DNA of 34,191 bases from Nocardia carnea (GTDB lineage Bacteria > Actinomycetota > Actinomycetes > Mycobacteriales > Mycobacteriaceae), in NCBI RefSeq assembly GCF_029868855.1, contig NZ_JARWOV010000333.1, positions 1 to 34,191 of the forward strand, read 5' to 3'. The notes beneath the pieces were generated by a model that saw only the letters and a program-made list of their open reading frames with translations, was not told where the DNA came from and did no database searches. How positions within the stretch are numbered: the first letter of the stretch is position 1; each line of letters opens with the position of its first letter. Shown here in pieces: positions 8,022-16,302 of this stretch. Made by a program: the position numbers and the translations under genes.

Positions 8022-9116
8022 GTGACCACCATCGAATCCGGGACGCGGGCCGTTCCCGAGACGATGCCGGGTATCTACCTTCCCGGCAACTCCACCACCG
8101 AAATGCGCCAGGTCCCGGTGCCGGTGCCCGGTCCGGGGCAGCTGCTCGTCGAGGTCGGCGCCGCCGGTATCTGCGGTACCGATATCAGCTACATCTACCG
8201 CGAGTACAAGACACACCGCGGTATCGACGGCCCCGCCTATCGTGGCGTCGTCTCCGGCCACGAGCCGTCCGGGCGCGTCGTCGCCGCCGGGCCCGGTTGT
8301 GCCCGTTTCGGTACCGGCGACCGGGTCATCGTCTATCACATCGCCGGCTGCGGACTCTGCGACAACTGCCGCCGCGGCTTCTACATCAGCTGCACCGCAC
8401 CGTCGCGGGAGTCGTACGGCTGGCAGCGCGACGGCGGCAATGCCCGCTATGTTCTGGCCGAGGAGCGCACCTGCGTGCCGCTGCCCGCGGAGCTCTCCTA
8501 TGTCGACGGTGCGCTCATCGCCTGCGGGTTCGGTACGGCCTACGAGGGGCTGCGCCGTATCGGTGTCAGCGGCGAAGGTGACCTGCTCGTCGTCGGTCTC
8601 GGACCCGTCGGCCTCGCGGCCGGCATGATCGGACGCGGTATGGGCGCCGGCCGCGTCGTCGGTGTCGAACCGTCCGGCGTGCGCCGGGAGTGGGCCGATT
8701 CGCTCGGTATCTTCCACACCACCGTCGCGCCGGACGAGGCGGACGCCGAACTCGACCGGCTCACCGGCGGGGCGGGTTTCGCCTTCACCATCGACGCGTC
8801 CGGGTCGGCGCCCGGCCGGTCCACCGCTGTCGAGCACGCGGCCGAATGGGGCCACGTCTCGTTCATCGGCGAGGGCGGTCGTTTCGACACCGAGGTCTCG
8901 GACACCCTGCTGCACAAGCAGTTGACGCTGCACGCGTCGTGGGTGACCTCCCTGCAGGCGATGTCGGATCTGGCGGCCAACCTGGTCGCATGGGGCCTGC
9001 GTCCCGAGGCGGTGGTCAGCGATCGGTTCACCCTCGACGAGGCCGATCGGGCCTTTGCGCTCGCCGCGGGCGGTAGTCGCGGCAAGGTCGTCTTCGTCGC
9101 GGATTCGCTGCCGTGA
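8022..9116 (+). CDS. Zinc-dependent MDR sugar/polyol dehydrogenase
   Basis: This NAD(P)-dependent medium-chain dehydrogenase (364 aa) oxidises a hydroxyl or hemiacetal group. Catalytic zinc ligands appear as Cys51 in GICGTD and His80-Glu81 in GHEPSG. Structural zinc cysteines are at 110, 113, 116 and 124 (CGLCDNC...C). A Rossmann motif VVGLGPVGLAAG follows at about residue 190. The frame stays open upstream, but GTG 8022 with AGGAGG at 8012-8017 clearly sets the start. In this operon it is one of two candidates, with the SDR at 10333, for galactose 1-dehydrogenase. Sorbitol, threonine or galactitol dehydrogenases are the nearest relatives by motif, so it may instead feed in a polyol. The stop overlaps the next start. 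Confidence 0.9.
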   Translation: MTTIESGTRAVPETMPGIYLPGNSTTEMRQVPVPVPGPGQLLVEVGAAGICGTDISYIYREYKTHRGIDGPAYRGVVSGHEPSGRVVAAGPGCARFGTGDRVIVYHIAGCGLCDNCRRGFYISCTAPSRESYGWQRDGGNARYVLAEERTCVPLPAELSYVDGALIACGFGTAYEGLRRIGVSGEGDLLVVGLGPVGLAAGMIGRGMGAGRVVGVEPSGVRREWADSLGIFHTTVAPDEADAELDRLTGGAGFAFTIDASGSAPGRSTAVEHAAEWGHVSFIGEGGRFDTEVSDTLLHKQLTLHASWVTSLQAMSDLAANLVAWGLRPEAVVSDRFTLDEADRAFALAAGGSRGKVVFVADSLP

Positions 9117-10336
9117 CGCCTCGGCCGCCCGCCACCGGCACCTTCGTCGAGATCGATGAAGGTGCCGGACGGCGTCCGGACGTCGTATGGCTCGACAACA
9201 CGGTGTTACGGCTCGGGTTCGTCCCCGCGCTGGGCGGACGGCTGCTCTCGGTACAACTGCGCGGCCGGGAAACTCTGTGGCGCAACACCGATCTGCTGGA
9301 CGAGGATCTGCATCCGGTGCCGCCGCACGTGCCCGCGCCGGTCTCGGGGCCGATGAGTGTCTGGAACAACTACGGCGGCGACAAGACATGGCCCGCGCCG
9401 CAGGGCTGGTCCGGTCCGGCCGAATGGGCGGGCCCGCCGGATCCGGTGCTGGACTCCGGGCCGTACAACCGGCACGTCGAGCGGGTACCGGGTGCGGTGA
9501 CCCTGACGATGACCAGCGGTCACGACCCGCGCACGGGACTCACGCTGACTCGGGCGGTCACGTTGCGGGACGGGCGGAGCTGGTACGACGTACGCCTCGA
9601 GGCCCGCAATTCGTCGGCGCGGCCGGTGCGGTGGGCGCTGTGGAACGTCACCCAGCGCGCCGCGGGCGGACCCGGTAGCGGCGGTGTGTACGTCGGTGTC
9701 ACCGATGGCGACCACCGGGCGGTGCCGCTCGCGGTCGGCACCGGAGCGCCCCGGCACGAGGTCCTCGGCGCCGGTCGGGTGTTGGTGCCGCACCAGGATG
9801 TCGTCGGCAAAATCGGATTCCCCGGCGCGAATGGGTGGCTGGCGCATGCAGCGCACGGCATCACCACCACCCAGACCTTCACGGTCGACCCGCGCGGTGA
9901 CTACCCGGACGGGGGATCCCGGGTGGAAGTGTGGATGGAGCACCCGCTGAAGGAACCGATCGAACATCTCGGCGGCCTGCATCCGCGGGCCCGCATCGTG
10001 GAGATCGAACTCCTCGGCTCGTCGGCGACGCTCGCGCCGGGTGAACACACCGCACTCGGGTACCGCTGCGCCACCGCCGCCGGTGTGGGCGAGGTCCGCA
10101 GTGTTACCCCGGTGGGGCACTGGGAGAGCGACGCCGGGTTCGCCGCGTATGTCGGCGGCGACCTCCTGGCCGGCGGTGTCACCGTCGGCGGTGTCCGGGC
10201 CGGTGCGGCAATCACGCTGGACAGCGACATGGTCGGGAGCCCGCTCACGCTACGCGAGCACGACACCGGAGCAGAACACGACCTCGGCACCGCACCCGGC
10301 CCCGGCCGGGTACACGACCAGGAGGAGGAGCTGTGA
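9113..10336 (+). CDS. DUF4380 / galactose-mutarotase-like protein
   Basis: This is a 407-aa soluble protein without signal peptide. The N-terminal region (LDNTVLRLGFVPALGGRLLS) and later WNNYGGDKTWPAPQ, SWYDVRLEARNSS, RWALWNVTQR and VWMEHPLKEPIEHLG match the general plan of DUF4380 proteins. These adopt the supersandwich fold of aldose 1-epimerases. The G.DK.WP.PQ element is the most recognisable. A role in interconverting sugar anomers, or in handling a galactose derivative, is plausible beside a sugar dehydrogenase and a lactonase, but is inference. GTG at 9113 overlaps the previous stop by 4 nt, implying translational coupling. The C-terminal about 80 residues (GHWESDAGFAAYVGGDLL onwards) may be a small extra domain. 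Confidence 0.65.
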   Translation: MTPRPPATGTFVEIDEGAGRRPDVVWLDNTVLRLGFVPALGGRLLSVQLRGRETLWRNTDLLDEDLHPVPPHVPAPVSGPMSVWNNYGGDKTWPAPQGWSGPAEWAGPPDPVLDSGPYNRHVERVPGAVTLTMTSGHDPRTGLTLTRAVTLRDGRSWYDVRLEARNSSARPVRWALWNVTQRAAGGPGSGGVYVGVTDGDHRAVPLAVGTGAPRHEVLGAGRVLVPHQDVVGKIGFPGANGWLAHAAHGITTTQTFTVDPRGDYPDGGSRVEVWMEHPLKEPIEHLGGLHPRARIVEIELLGSSATLAPGEHTALGYRCATAAGVGEVRSVTPVGHWESDAGFAAYVGGDLLAGGVTVGGVRAGAAITLDSDMVGSPLTLREHDTGAEHDLGTAPGPGRVHDQEEEL

Positions 10337-11088
10337 CCGCAGCACCCGGCACCGGCACGGTGCTGATCACCGGCGCGGCCCGGGGTATCGGTGCCGCAAC
10401 CGCCCGCCGCATGGCGAACTCGGGCTGGTCGGTGGTGCTGTTCGACCGTGCCGAGACGGTCGCCGAGACAGCCGCGTCGATCGAATCCGCGGGCGGCCGC
10501 GCGCTGGCCTGTCGCGGCGACGTGACGTCCGAAACCGACTGGGCGACAACGGTCGAACGCACGCACGCGATATTCGGTCCCATCGACGCCCTCGTCTGCA
10601 ACGCCCTGGCCACCGATCACGCCCCACTGCACGAGATGGCGCTCGAGTCATGGCAGCGGCAGCTGGACGTCAATCTCACCGGCGCCTTCCACGGGATCCG
10701 GGCGTGCCTGCCCGACCTGCGCCGCGACCGGCGCGGCGCGATCGTCATCGTCTCGTCCGTCCACGCCGGCTTCGGTCTCCCCGGGGTGCCCGCCTACGCG
10801 GCGACCAAGGCCGGACTCACCGGCCTGACCCGGCAGGTCGCCACCGAGTACGGCGGTGAGGTTCGGGTGAACTGTGTGCTGCCCGGACCGATCCTGACGA
10901 CGCAGTGGGACGGTATTCCGGAAGCGGACCGCGCCGCGAGCGCCGCGGAGACAGTGATCGGACGGCTCGGTGATCCCGATGAGGTGGCCGGTCCCATCGA
11001 GTTCCTGCTCGGTGCGTCCGCCTCCTTCGTCACCGGCACAACCCTCACCGTCGACGGCGGCTGGAGCATCACCAAGAATTCGTCCTGA
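10333..11088 (+). CDS. SDR-family oxidoreductase, candidate sugar dehydrogenase
   Basis: This classical short-chain dehydrogenase of 251 aa has the cofactor motif TGAARGIG at residues 13-20. The catalytic residues are Ser142 (VSSVH), Tyr155 and Lys159 (YAATK), with Asp63 in GDV for adenine. The usual NNAG is replaced by CNAL (residues 89-92), an unusual change in the strand that supports the active site. The C-terminus SFVTGTTLTVDGGW is canonical. Members of this family include galactose, glucose and fucose 1-dehydrogenases, so it may make galactonolactone. It could instead act on another sugar, with the MDR at 8022 doing that step. GTG 10333 overlaps the previous stop and has GGAGGAGGAG in front. 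Confidence 0.88.
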   Translation: MTAAPGTGTVLITGAARGIGAATARRMANSGWSVVLFDRAETVAETAASIESAGGRALACRGDVTSETDWATTVERTHAIFGPIDALVCNALATDHAPLHEMALESWQRQLDVNLTGAFHGIRACLPDLRRDRRGAIVIVSSVHAGFGLPGVPAYAATKAGLTGLTRQVATEYGGEVRVNCVLPGPILTTQWDGIPEADRAASAAETVIGRLGDPDEVAGPIEFLLGASASFVTGTTLTVDGGWSITKNSS

Positions 11089-11141
11089 CCGCAACCGGCG
11101 CGGTGTGCACATATTCACGGAGAGCGGAGTCGAGGGAAGAG

Positions 11142-11861
11142 ATGACAGGCTATGCGGGACGCGGAGTCCACGGTACGACAGTGGAACTGCTCGGTTCCCG
11201 GATCGTGGACGGCACCATGGCGCCCGGCGAGGTCCTCGATCTGCGGGAGATCGGCGCTCGGATGGACCTGTCGCTGACCGCGCTGCGCGAGGCGATCAAG
11301 GTGCTCGCGGCCAAGGGCCTCGTCGATTCCCGGCAGCGCCGCGGAACCTTCGTCCGGGACCGGTCCGAGTGGAATGTGCTCGACAGCGATGTGATCCGCT
11401 GGCGGCACTCCGCCGGCGACGCGTCCGCGATGCTCGACGAACTCGCCGAGGTGCGGGCGATCATCGAACCGTCCGCCGCCGGACTGGCCGCGTTACGCCG
11501 TACCGACGAGGACCTCGCCGACTTCGAAAAAGCGCTCGCCGATATGGCCGCCGCCGCGACGGGAACCGCGGAACAGGCCGCCGCCGCGGACCTGGCCTGG
11601 CACGGACTGCTGTTGCGGGCCGCGCACAACGAAATGCTGGCCAGTATGAACGTGCTCGTCGAACCCGCGCTGATGGTCCGGGATTCCCTTGTGCACAACC
11701 ACACCACCGACGACCCGGTGCCGAGTCACCGCGCTGTCGTCGACGCCATCCGGGCGGGCGATCCCACCGCCGCGGTGGCGGCGACCCGGGCACTTCTCGA
11801 CAAGTCCGCAGACGATCTGTCGCGTGTGCTCAATCTTCTCGACAGTAAGGAATCCGGGTGA
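11142..11861 (+). CDS. GntR/FadR-family (FCD) regulator, DgoR-like
   Basis: This transcription factor (239 aa) has an N-terminal winged helix (residues 10-75: LGSRIVDGTMAPGEVLDL, then SLTALREAIKVLAAKGLV and RRGTFV). The linker WNVLDSDVIRWR is characteristic of the DgoR-like branch of FadR regulators. A helical FCD domain follows (EVRAIIEPSAAGLAA, ADLAWHGLLLRAAHN, VPSHRAVVDAIRAGD) whose Asp/His residues bind a metal and an acidic ligand. Its location inside a galactonate operon suggests D-galactonate or the 2-keto-3-deoxy acid as inducer. I chose ATG 11142 because GAGGGAAGAG precedes it. A GTG at 11103 is less likely. The stop overlaps the dehydratase start. The AT-rich dyad at 4282 is a candidate target. 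Confidence 0.88.
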   Translation: MTGYAGRGVHGTTVELLGSRIVDGTMAPGEVLDLREIGARMDLSLTALREAIKVLAAKGLVDSRQRRGTFVRDRSEWNVLDSDVIRWRHSAGDASAMLDELAEVRAIIEPSAAGLAALRRTDEDLADFEKALADMAAAATGTAEQAAAADLAWHGLLLRAAHNEMLASMNVLVEPALMVRDSLVHNHTTDDPVPSHRAVVDAIRAGDPTAAVAATRALLDKSADDLSRVLNLLDSKESG

Positions 11862-13006
11862 AGATCACCGCTATCGATACCTTCGCAGTCGCGCCCCGAT
11901 GGCTGTTCTGCCGCATCGACACCGATGCCGGCCTCGTGGGCTGGGGCGAACCGGTGGTCGAAGGCCGGTCCGATACGGTCCGTGCCGCGGTCCACGAACT
12001 CGCCGAACTGCTCATCGGGAAGGATCCGCGCACCGTCGAGGCGCACTGGCAGGTTCTCACGAAGGGCGGCTTCTACCGTGGCGGCCCGGTGCTTTCCAGC
12101 GCCGTCGCCGGAATCGACCAGGCACTGTGGGACATCCTCGGTAAATCGCTGGGCGTACCGGTGCACCAGCTACTCGGTGGCGCTGTCCGCGACCGGGTCC
12201 GGGTGTATGGGTGGGTCGGCGGCGACGAACCGAACGAGGTGGCCGACGCCGCCCGCGCCCAGATCGAGGCCGGTCTGACAGCGCTGAAGATGAACGCGTG
12301 CGGGCGATTCGGCCGGTTGGCGACGCCCGCGGAACTGGACGGCGTGGTCGCACGGGTCGGTAAGGTCCGGGACGCGATCGGCGACCGCAACGATGTCGCG
12401 GTCGACTTCCACGGTCGCGTGGGGGTCGCGGACGCGCGCAGGCTTGTACCGATGCTCGAGCCGATGCGGCCGCTGTTCATCGAGGAACCGGTCCTGCCGG
12501 AACTGAGCCATCGGCTGCGGGATGTGGTGGAGTCGACCACCGTACCGATCGCGACCGGCGAACGCCTGTACTCCAGAACCGAATTCCTGCCCGTGCTCGA
12601 ATCGGGCGTCGCGATCGTGCAGCCGGATCTCTCACACGCCGGTGGTATCTCCGAGGTCCGGCGCATCGCGGCCCTGGCCGAAACCTTCGGTGCGCTGCTC
12701 GCGCCGCACTGTCCGCTCGGCCCGCTGGCGCTGGCGGCCAGTCTGCAGGTCGCGCTCGCGACCCCGAACTTCCTGCTGCAGGAACAATCCATCGGCATCC
12801 ACTACAACGAGGGCAGTGCCGAACTGCTCGACTACGTCCTCGACCGCGCCCCGTTCGAGTTCGTCGACGGGCATATCGAGCGCTGGGACGCACCGGGTCT
12901 CGGGGTCACGATCGACGAGGCCGCGGTCCGGGCGGCCGACGCTGTCGCCACCAGCTGGCACGGGCCGATTTGGCACCACTCCGACGGGTCGTTCGCCGAA
13001 TGGTGA
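11858..13006 (+). CDS. dgoD: D-galactonate dehydratase
   Basis: This enolase-superfamily enzyme dehydrates D-galactonate to 2-keto-3-deoxy-D-galactonate. Its 382 aa equal the length of E. coli DgoD, and the similarity recalled by eye runs end to end: ITTYR-like start, WGEPVVEGR, GFYRGGPV, AGIDQALWDI, VDFHGRV, FIEEPVLPE, GERLYSR, QPDLSHAGGI, LAPHCPLGP, LQEQSIGIHYN and a C-terminal AEW. Metal ligands fall at the DgoD positions: Asp183, Glu209 and Glu235. The catalytic bases are His185 (DFHGR) and His284 (APHCP). This gene fixes the pathway as D-galactonate catabolism more firmly than any neighbour. The start GTG (11858) overlaps the regulator stop. Confidence 0.95.
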   Translation: MKITAIDTFAVAPRWLFCRIDTDAGLVGWGEPVVEGRSDTVRAAVHELAELLIGKDPRTVEAHWQVLTKGGFYRGGPVLSSAVAGIDQALWDILGKSLGVPVHQLLGGAVRDRVRVYGWVGGDEPNEVADAARAQIEAGLTALKMNACGRFGRLATPAELDGVVARVGKVRDAIGDRNDVAVDFHGRVGVADARRLVPMLEPMRPLFIEEPVLPELSHRLRDVVESTTVPIATGERLYSRTEFLPVLESGVAIVQPDLSHAGGISEVRRIAALAETFGALLAPHCPLGPLALAASLQVALATPNFLLQEQSIGIHYNEGSAELLDYVLDRAPFEFVDGHIERWDAPGLGVTIDEAAVRAADAVATSWHGPIWHHSDGSFAEW

Positions 13007-13059
13007 ACCCGCTCGCTGCCGAACCCACGATACGAGACCGGACGGAATCGAGGAATCTC

Positions 13060-13686
13060 ATGACCCTGCTCGACGACCTGCGCGCCCACCGGCTCCTCGG
13101 CATCATCCGGGGCACCGACGCCACCGCATCGATCGACACCGCACTGGCTCTCGCCGACGAAGGCGTCCGGCTGTTCGAGGTCTCCCTCACCTCCGCCGAT
13201 GCGCTCCGGGTGATCGAGGAGGTGGCGACGAGGCTGGACGGACGAATCCAGCTCGGCGCGGGCACTGTCCTCACACCCGACGAGGTGATCCGGGTGCGGG
13301 ACGCCGGTGCCACCTATGTCGTCACCCCGGGTGTGGCGCCTTCGGTGCCCGCGGCGGTCGAAGCCGGGGTCCCGGTGCTCTGCGGTGCCCTGACTCCCAC
13401 CGAGATCATCACCGCCGTCGGGCTCGGGGTGGACGCGGTGAAGATCTTCCCGGCATCCACGATGGGGCCCGGATACTTCAAGGATCTGCGCGCACCGTTC
13501 CCCGGTGTCCCGCTGATCCCGGTCGGCGGTGTGGGCGCGGATACCGTGCCCGCGTACCTGGCAAACGGGGCGGTCGCGGTCGGTGTCGCGAGTCCGCTGT
13601 GCGGTGACGCGCCCAACGGTGGCGACCTGGACGCGCTGCGCCTGCGGGCACGGTCGTTCCTCGAGGCCGTGCGGGAGCAGGTATGA
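13060..13686 (+). CDS. KDPG/KDPGal-family aldolase (2-keto-3-deoxy-6-phosphogalactonate aldolase)
   Basis: This class I aldolase (208 aa) cleaves 2-keto-3-deoxy-6-phosphogalactonate to pyruvate and glyceraldehyde-3-phosphate. Schiff-base Lys128 sits in DAVKIFPAS and the catalytic Glu40 in LFEVSLTS. GIIRG near residue 15, GAGTVLT, VTPGVAP and IPVGGVG complete the phosphate-binding barrel. Length is typical for Eda/DgoA aldolases (about 205-213). ATG 13060 follows GAGG at 13050-13053. A longer frame running back into the dehydratase gene lacks a ribosome site. The enzyme could also accept the gluconate-derived epimer, but DgoD next door argues for the galacto form. Confidence 0.92.
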   Translation: MTLLDDLRAHRLLGIIRGTDATASIDTALALADEGVRLFEVSLTSADALRVIEEVATRLDGRIQLGAGTVLTPDEVIRVRDAGATYVVTPGVAPSVPAAVEAGVPVLCGALTPTEIITAVGLGVDAVKIFPASTMGPGYFKDLRAPFPGVPLIPVGGVGADTVPAYLANGAVAVGVASPLCGDAPNGGDLDALRLRARSFLEAVREQV

Positions 13687-14627
13687 GCGGGGCAGTCGAG
13701 CGGGCGGTCGACGTCGTTGCTTTCGGCGAGACCATGGTGGCGGTGCGCGTAGCGGACCGTATCCGGTACGGCGGCGACGCCACCTTGGCCGTCGCCGGTG
13801 CGGAGTCCAACGTGGCGATCGGTCTGGCCCGCCTCGGCCACCGGGTGCGATGGGCAGGAAGGCTGGGCGCCGACGAATCCGGTGAACTGGTGCTGCGTAC
13901 GCTGCGCGCGGAGAACGTCCTCGTCGACACCGTCTCCCGCGACGCCGACCGGGCTACCGGCCTGGTGCTGTTCGAGCAGCGACTGCCGGATGTGACCCGC
14001 GTCGAATACCACCGCCGCGATTCCGCGGGCTCCCGGATCGGCGTGGCGGACGCCGTTGCGGCACTGACGGAAATGCCGCGAATCCTGCACATCAGCGGGG
14101 TGACACCGGCCGTCTCCGCGAGTGCCGCCGAGGCCGCCACCGAGGCCGTCCGCATCGCGCGGGCAGGCGGCGCGCTCATTTCGTTCGACGTGAACTTCCG
14201 CTCTCGGCTGTGGGATCCGGCTACCGCCGCGGCAGCATTGCGGCCGCTGGCCCGCGCCGCGGACGTGGTGATCGCGTCCGAGGACGAACTCGGTCTCGTC
14301 GCTCGCGATCCCACAGAGCTCCTCGACTGCGGGGTGGCGGAGGTGGTGATCAAGCTTGGCGCCGCCGGGGCCGCCGCGCACACCACCGCGGGCGTGATCC
14401 CGGCCGCGGGGCATCGGGTGAGTGTCGTCGATTCGATCGGTGCCGGCGACGCCTTCACCGCGGGGTATCTGTCCGCGCTGCTCGACGGTGGCGAGGTCGC
14501 CGAGCGGCTCGCTCGCGCGAACACCCTCGGAGCGTTCGCGGTGTCGAGCAACGGTGACTGGGAAGGGTTGCCGAGTCGCGACGAGCTGGGTCTGATCACG
14601 GCGGGCTCCGGGGCGGCACTGCGATGA
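13683..14627 (+). CDS. PfkB-family sugar kinase, 2-keto-3-deoxygalactonate/gluconate kinase
   Basis: This ribokinase-superfamily kinase (314 aa) supplies the phosphorylation between dehydratase and aldolase. FGETM opens the protein. The PfkB N-terminal signature region (GAESNVAIGLARLGHRVRWA) binds the sugar acid. The C-terminal signature DSIGAGDAFTAGY carries the catalytic Asp256 in the GAGD anion hole. DVNFR (170-173) is typical of KdgK-like kinases. E. coli uses the unrelated DgoK at this step, so this is a non-orthologous replacement. ATG 13683 overlaps the aldolase stop (ATGA), and the gene's own stop overlaps the lactonase start. Confidence 0.9.
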   Translation: MSGAVERAVDVVAFGETMVAVRVADRIRYGGDATLAVAGAESNVAIGLARLGHRVRWAGRLGADESGELVLRTLRAENVLVDTVSRDADRATGLVLFEQRLPDVTRVEYHRRDSAGSRIGVADAVAALTEMPRILHISGVTPAVSASAAEAATEAVRIARAGGALISFDVNFRSRLWDPATAAAALRPLARAADVVIASEDELGLVARDPTELLDCGVAEVVIKLGAAGAAAHTTAGVIPAAGHRVSVVDSIGAGDAFTAGYLSALLDGGEVAERLARANTLGAFAVSSNGDWEGLPSRDELGLITAGSGAALR

Positions 14628-15583
14628 GCACGGTGGGCGAGTGGAGCGCGCTCGGCGGGGTACGGCACGAACTGGGTGAGGGTGCGCGGGCGACGGACCG
14701 CGGATTCCTGTTCGTCGACCTGCTGGCAGGAAAGTTGTTCGAGTCCGACGGCGGGCCGTCCAGCGGAACCGACCGCAAACCGTGCACGGGAACCGACGGT
14801 AAGCCATTCCCCGGGACCGAGACCGCAACGGCGGCTGCCGCACGGGAAGTACTGCGGCTCGACGTCCCCCTGGGTGCCGTCGCACCGCGAGCCGGCGGCG
14901 GCTGGATCGCCGCGGCCGGCACCGGGATCGCGTTGCTCGACGTCTCCGACAATGCAGAATCGGGTGCCGCCGTCGAGATCCAGTGGCTGGCACGGCCGTT
15001 CGATGACAGCCCGGTTCCGATGCGGATGAACGACGGTGTCGCCGATCCCCACGGTCGGTTCTGGGCCGGCGCGATGCCCTACGACGGCACCCCCGGTGCC
15101 GGTCGGCTGGTGCGGGTCGGCACCGGCGGCAGCGTCCAGGTGGTTCTCGACGGAATCACCATCCCCAACGGGCCGGCGTTCAGCCCCGACGGCACCACCA
15201 TGTACCTCGCCGACAGTGCCCGCGGGGTGATCCTGCGATACCGCGTGGGGGAGGACGGCGGAATCGAGGGGCCCGCGGCGGTCTTTGCCACGGTCGACGA
15301 TGCGAGTCCCGACGGTATGACCGTCGACGCGGACGGATACGTGTGGTCGGCGCTGTGGGGTGGCCACCGACTGCACCGGTACAGTCCCGACGGCGAGCTG
15401 GTCGACGTGGTGCCCGTGCCGGCCGGGCAGCCGACGAGCATTGCGTTCAGTTCCGATGTGACGCATCGGGTGCTGGTCACCACCGCGACCCACGGGCTGA
15501 CGGAACCGGGACCGCTCGACGGCGCAACGTTGGTCGCTTCGACGACGGTCACGGGACTGCCCACGGCGACGTTCGGCGGGTAA
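14624..15583 (+). CDS. SMP-30/gluconolactonase-family sugar lactonase with repeat insertion
   Basis: This six-bladed beta-propeller hydrolase (319 aa) opens the aldonolactone made by the dehydrogenase. Metal and active-site elements are visible: GEG near residue 19 (ELGEGARATDRG), MRMNDGVADPHGRFWAG, IPNGPAFSPDGTTMYLADS and SPDGMTVDADGYVWSALWGG, followed by HRYSPDG. Near residues 48-63 an eight-residue unit (GTDRKPCT, GTDGKPFP, then partial GTE) is repeated in tandem, extending an early loop. This is not a normal part of the fold. It is the last gene of the operon, with its ATG overlapping the kinase stop, and it converges on the TetR gene 46 nt away. Confidence 0.9.
   Translation: MSTVGEWSALGGVRHELGEGARATDRGFLFVDLLAGKLFESDGGPSSGTDRKPCTGTDGKPFPGTETATAAAAREVLRLDVPLGAVAPRAGGGWIAAAGTGIALLDVSDNAESGAAVEIQWLARPFDDSPVPMRMNDGVADPHGRFWAGAMPYDGTPGAGRLVRVGTGGSVQVVLDGITIPNGPAFSPDGTTMYLADSARGVILRYRVGEDGGIEGPAAVFATVDDASPDGMTVDADGYVWSALWGGHRLHRYSPDGELVDVVPVPAGQPTSIAFSSDVTHRVLVTTATHGLTEPGPLDGATLVASTTVTGLPTATFGG
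14765..14820 (+). repeat. 24-bp tandem repeat inside the lactonase gene
   Basis: Two 24-bp units (14765-14788 and 14789-14812), plus a partial third beginning GGGACCGA, differ at several bases but keep frame. They encode GTDRKPCT, GTDGKPFP and GTE. A repeat with a unit length divisible by three can change copy number without breaking the gene. It lengthens a loop between early propeller strands. Confidence 0.75.
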
Positions 15584-15629
15584 GAGGCCGGCTCCGGAAC
15601 TGTGCCCTCCGTGGCCGGATGCGCGGCGG

Positions 15630-16244
15630 TCAGGAACTCGCGGTGAGGAGGGTGCCGGAGACCAGGGCGATCTGGGCGACGGCACGATCGATGGATCCGG
15701 TGGGCTGGAACAGGTGGCTCAGGACGAGACGGACGATCGCCTCGACTCTGGTGCCGAATTCGTCGTCGGTGAAATCGCCGACGCCGTAGCGGTCGCGCAG
15801 GATGACGGTGAACGCCACACAGGCGCGCCCCAGGACTGGTTCCGGGTCGGTCATCAAGGTGGGGAGCAGGGTGGTATCGGCGCCGGAGCGGCCCGCCAAG
15901 ACAGCCTTGAGCAGGGTGTTGTCGGCTGCCGTGCGCAGGGTGAAATCCGCGGCGGCGGTGATTCCGGCGAGCAGGTCTGCCGGTTCGGCGGCAACGGTAT
16001 CGGTGACGCCCGCGAGGAAGGTGTCGAGTTCGGCGGCGATGACGACCTGGGCCAGATCCTGTTTGGTGCCGATCTCCTTGTAGAGCACCGGCCGGCTCAC
16101 GCCGACTTCCTTGGCCACGCGGGACATGTTCACCGCGCCCCAGCCCTCGGTGCAGACCAGCCGGCGCGCGGTTTCGATAACGCGTGCGCGCAGCAGCAGG
16201 CGCATCTCGCTCTGAAAGTTCGGCGTTCCGGCCACGGTCACCAC
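15630..16244 (-). CDS. TetR-family regulator, probable repressor of alkB
   Basis: A one-component repressor of 204 aa. The N-terminal helix-turn-helix reads RVIETARRLVCTEGWGAVNMS, VAKEVGVSRPVLYKEIGTKQDL, which is classical TetR. The C-terminal ligand domain (AELDTFLAGVTDTV...) is generic. It is divergent from alkB across 175 bases and probably senses an alkane or its oxidation product, as TetR regulators do in other actinobacterial alkB loci, where they usually lie downstream of the rubredoxins. The start is one of three nearby GTG codons (16244, 16241 or 16235), and none has a strong ribosome site. Confidence 0.88.
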   Translation of the reverse strand: MVTVAGTPNFQSEMRLLLRARVIETARRLVCTEGWGAVNMSRVAKEVGVSRPVLYKEIGTKQDLAQVVIAAELDTFLAGVTDTVAAEPADLLAGITAAADFTLRTAADNTLLKAVLAGRSGADTTLLPTLMTDPEPVLGRACVAFTVILRDRYGVGDFTDDEFGTRVEAIVRLVLSHLFQPTGSIDRAVAQIALVSGTLLTASS

Positions 16245-16273
16245 CCTACATCACGACAGTTCGTGTCCCTTCA

Positions 16274-16302
16274 TTGACAAGTATGCCTACTATGTCTGTA
16301 AT
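16274..16302 (+). promoter_or_regulatory. Near-consensus promoter of alkB with internal dyad
   Basis: TTGACA (16274-16279) and TGTAAT (16297-16302) are separated by exactly 17 nt, a 6/6 and 5/6 match to the housekeeping consensus and the best promoter in the window. Between and across them lies an interrupted dyad: GACA and AGTA on the left, TACT and TGTC on the right, around TGCC. A TetR dimer bound there would block polymerase. Transcription would start near 16309, leaving a leader of about 110 nt. Confidence 0.75.
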
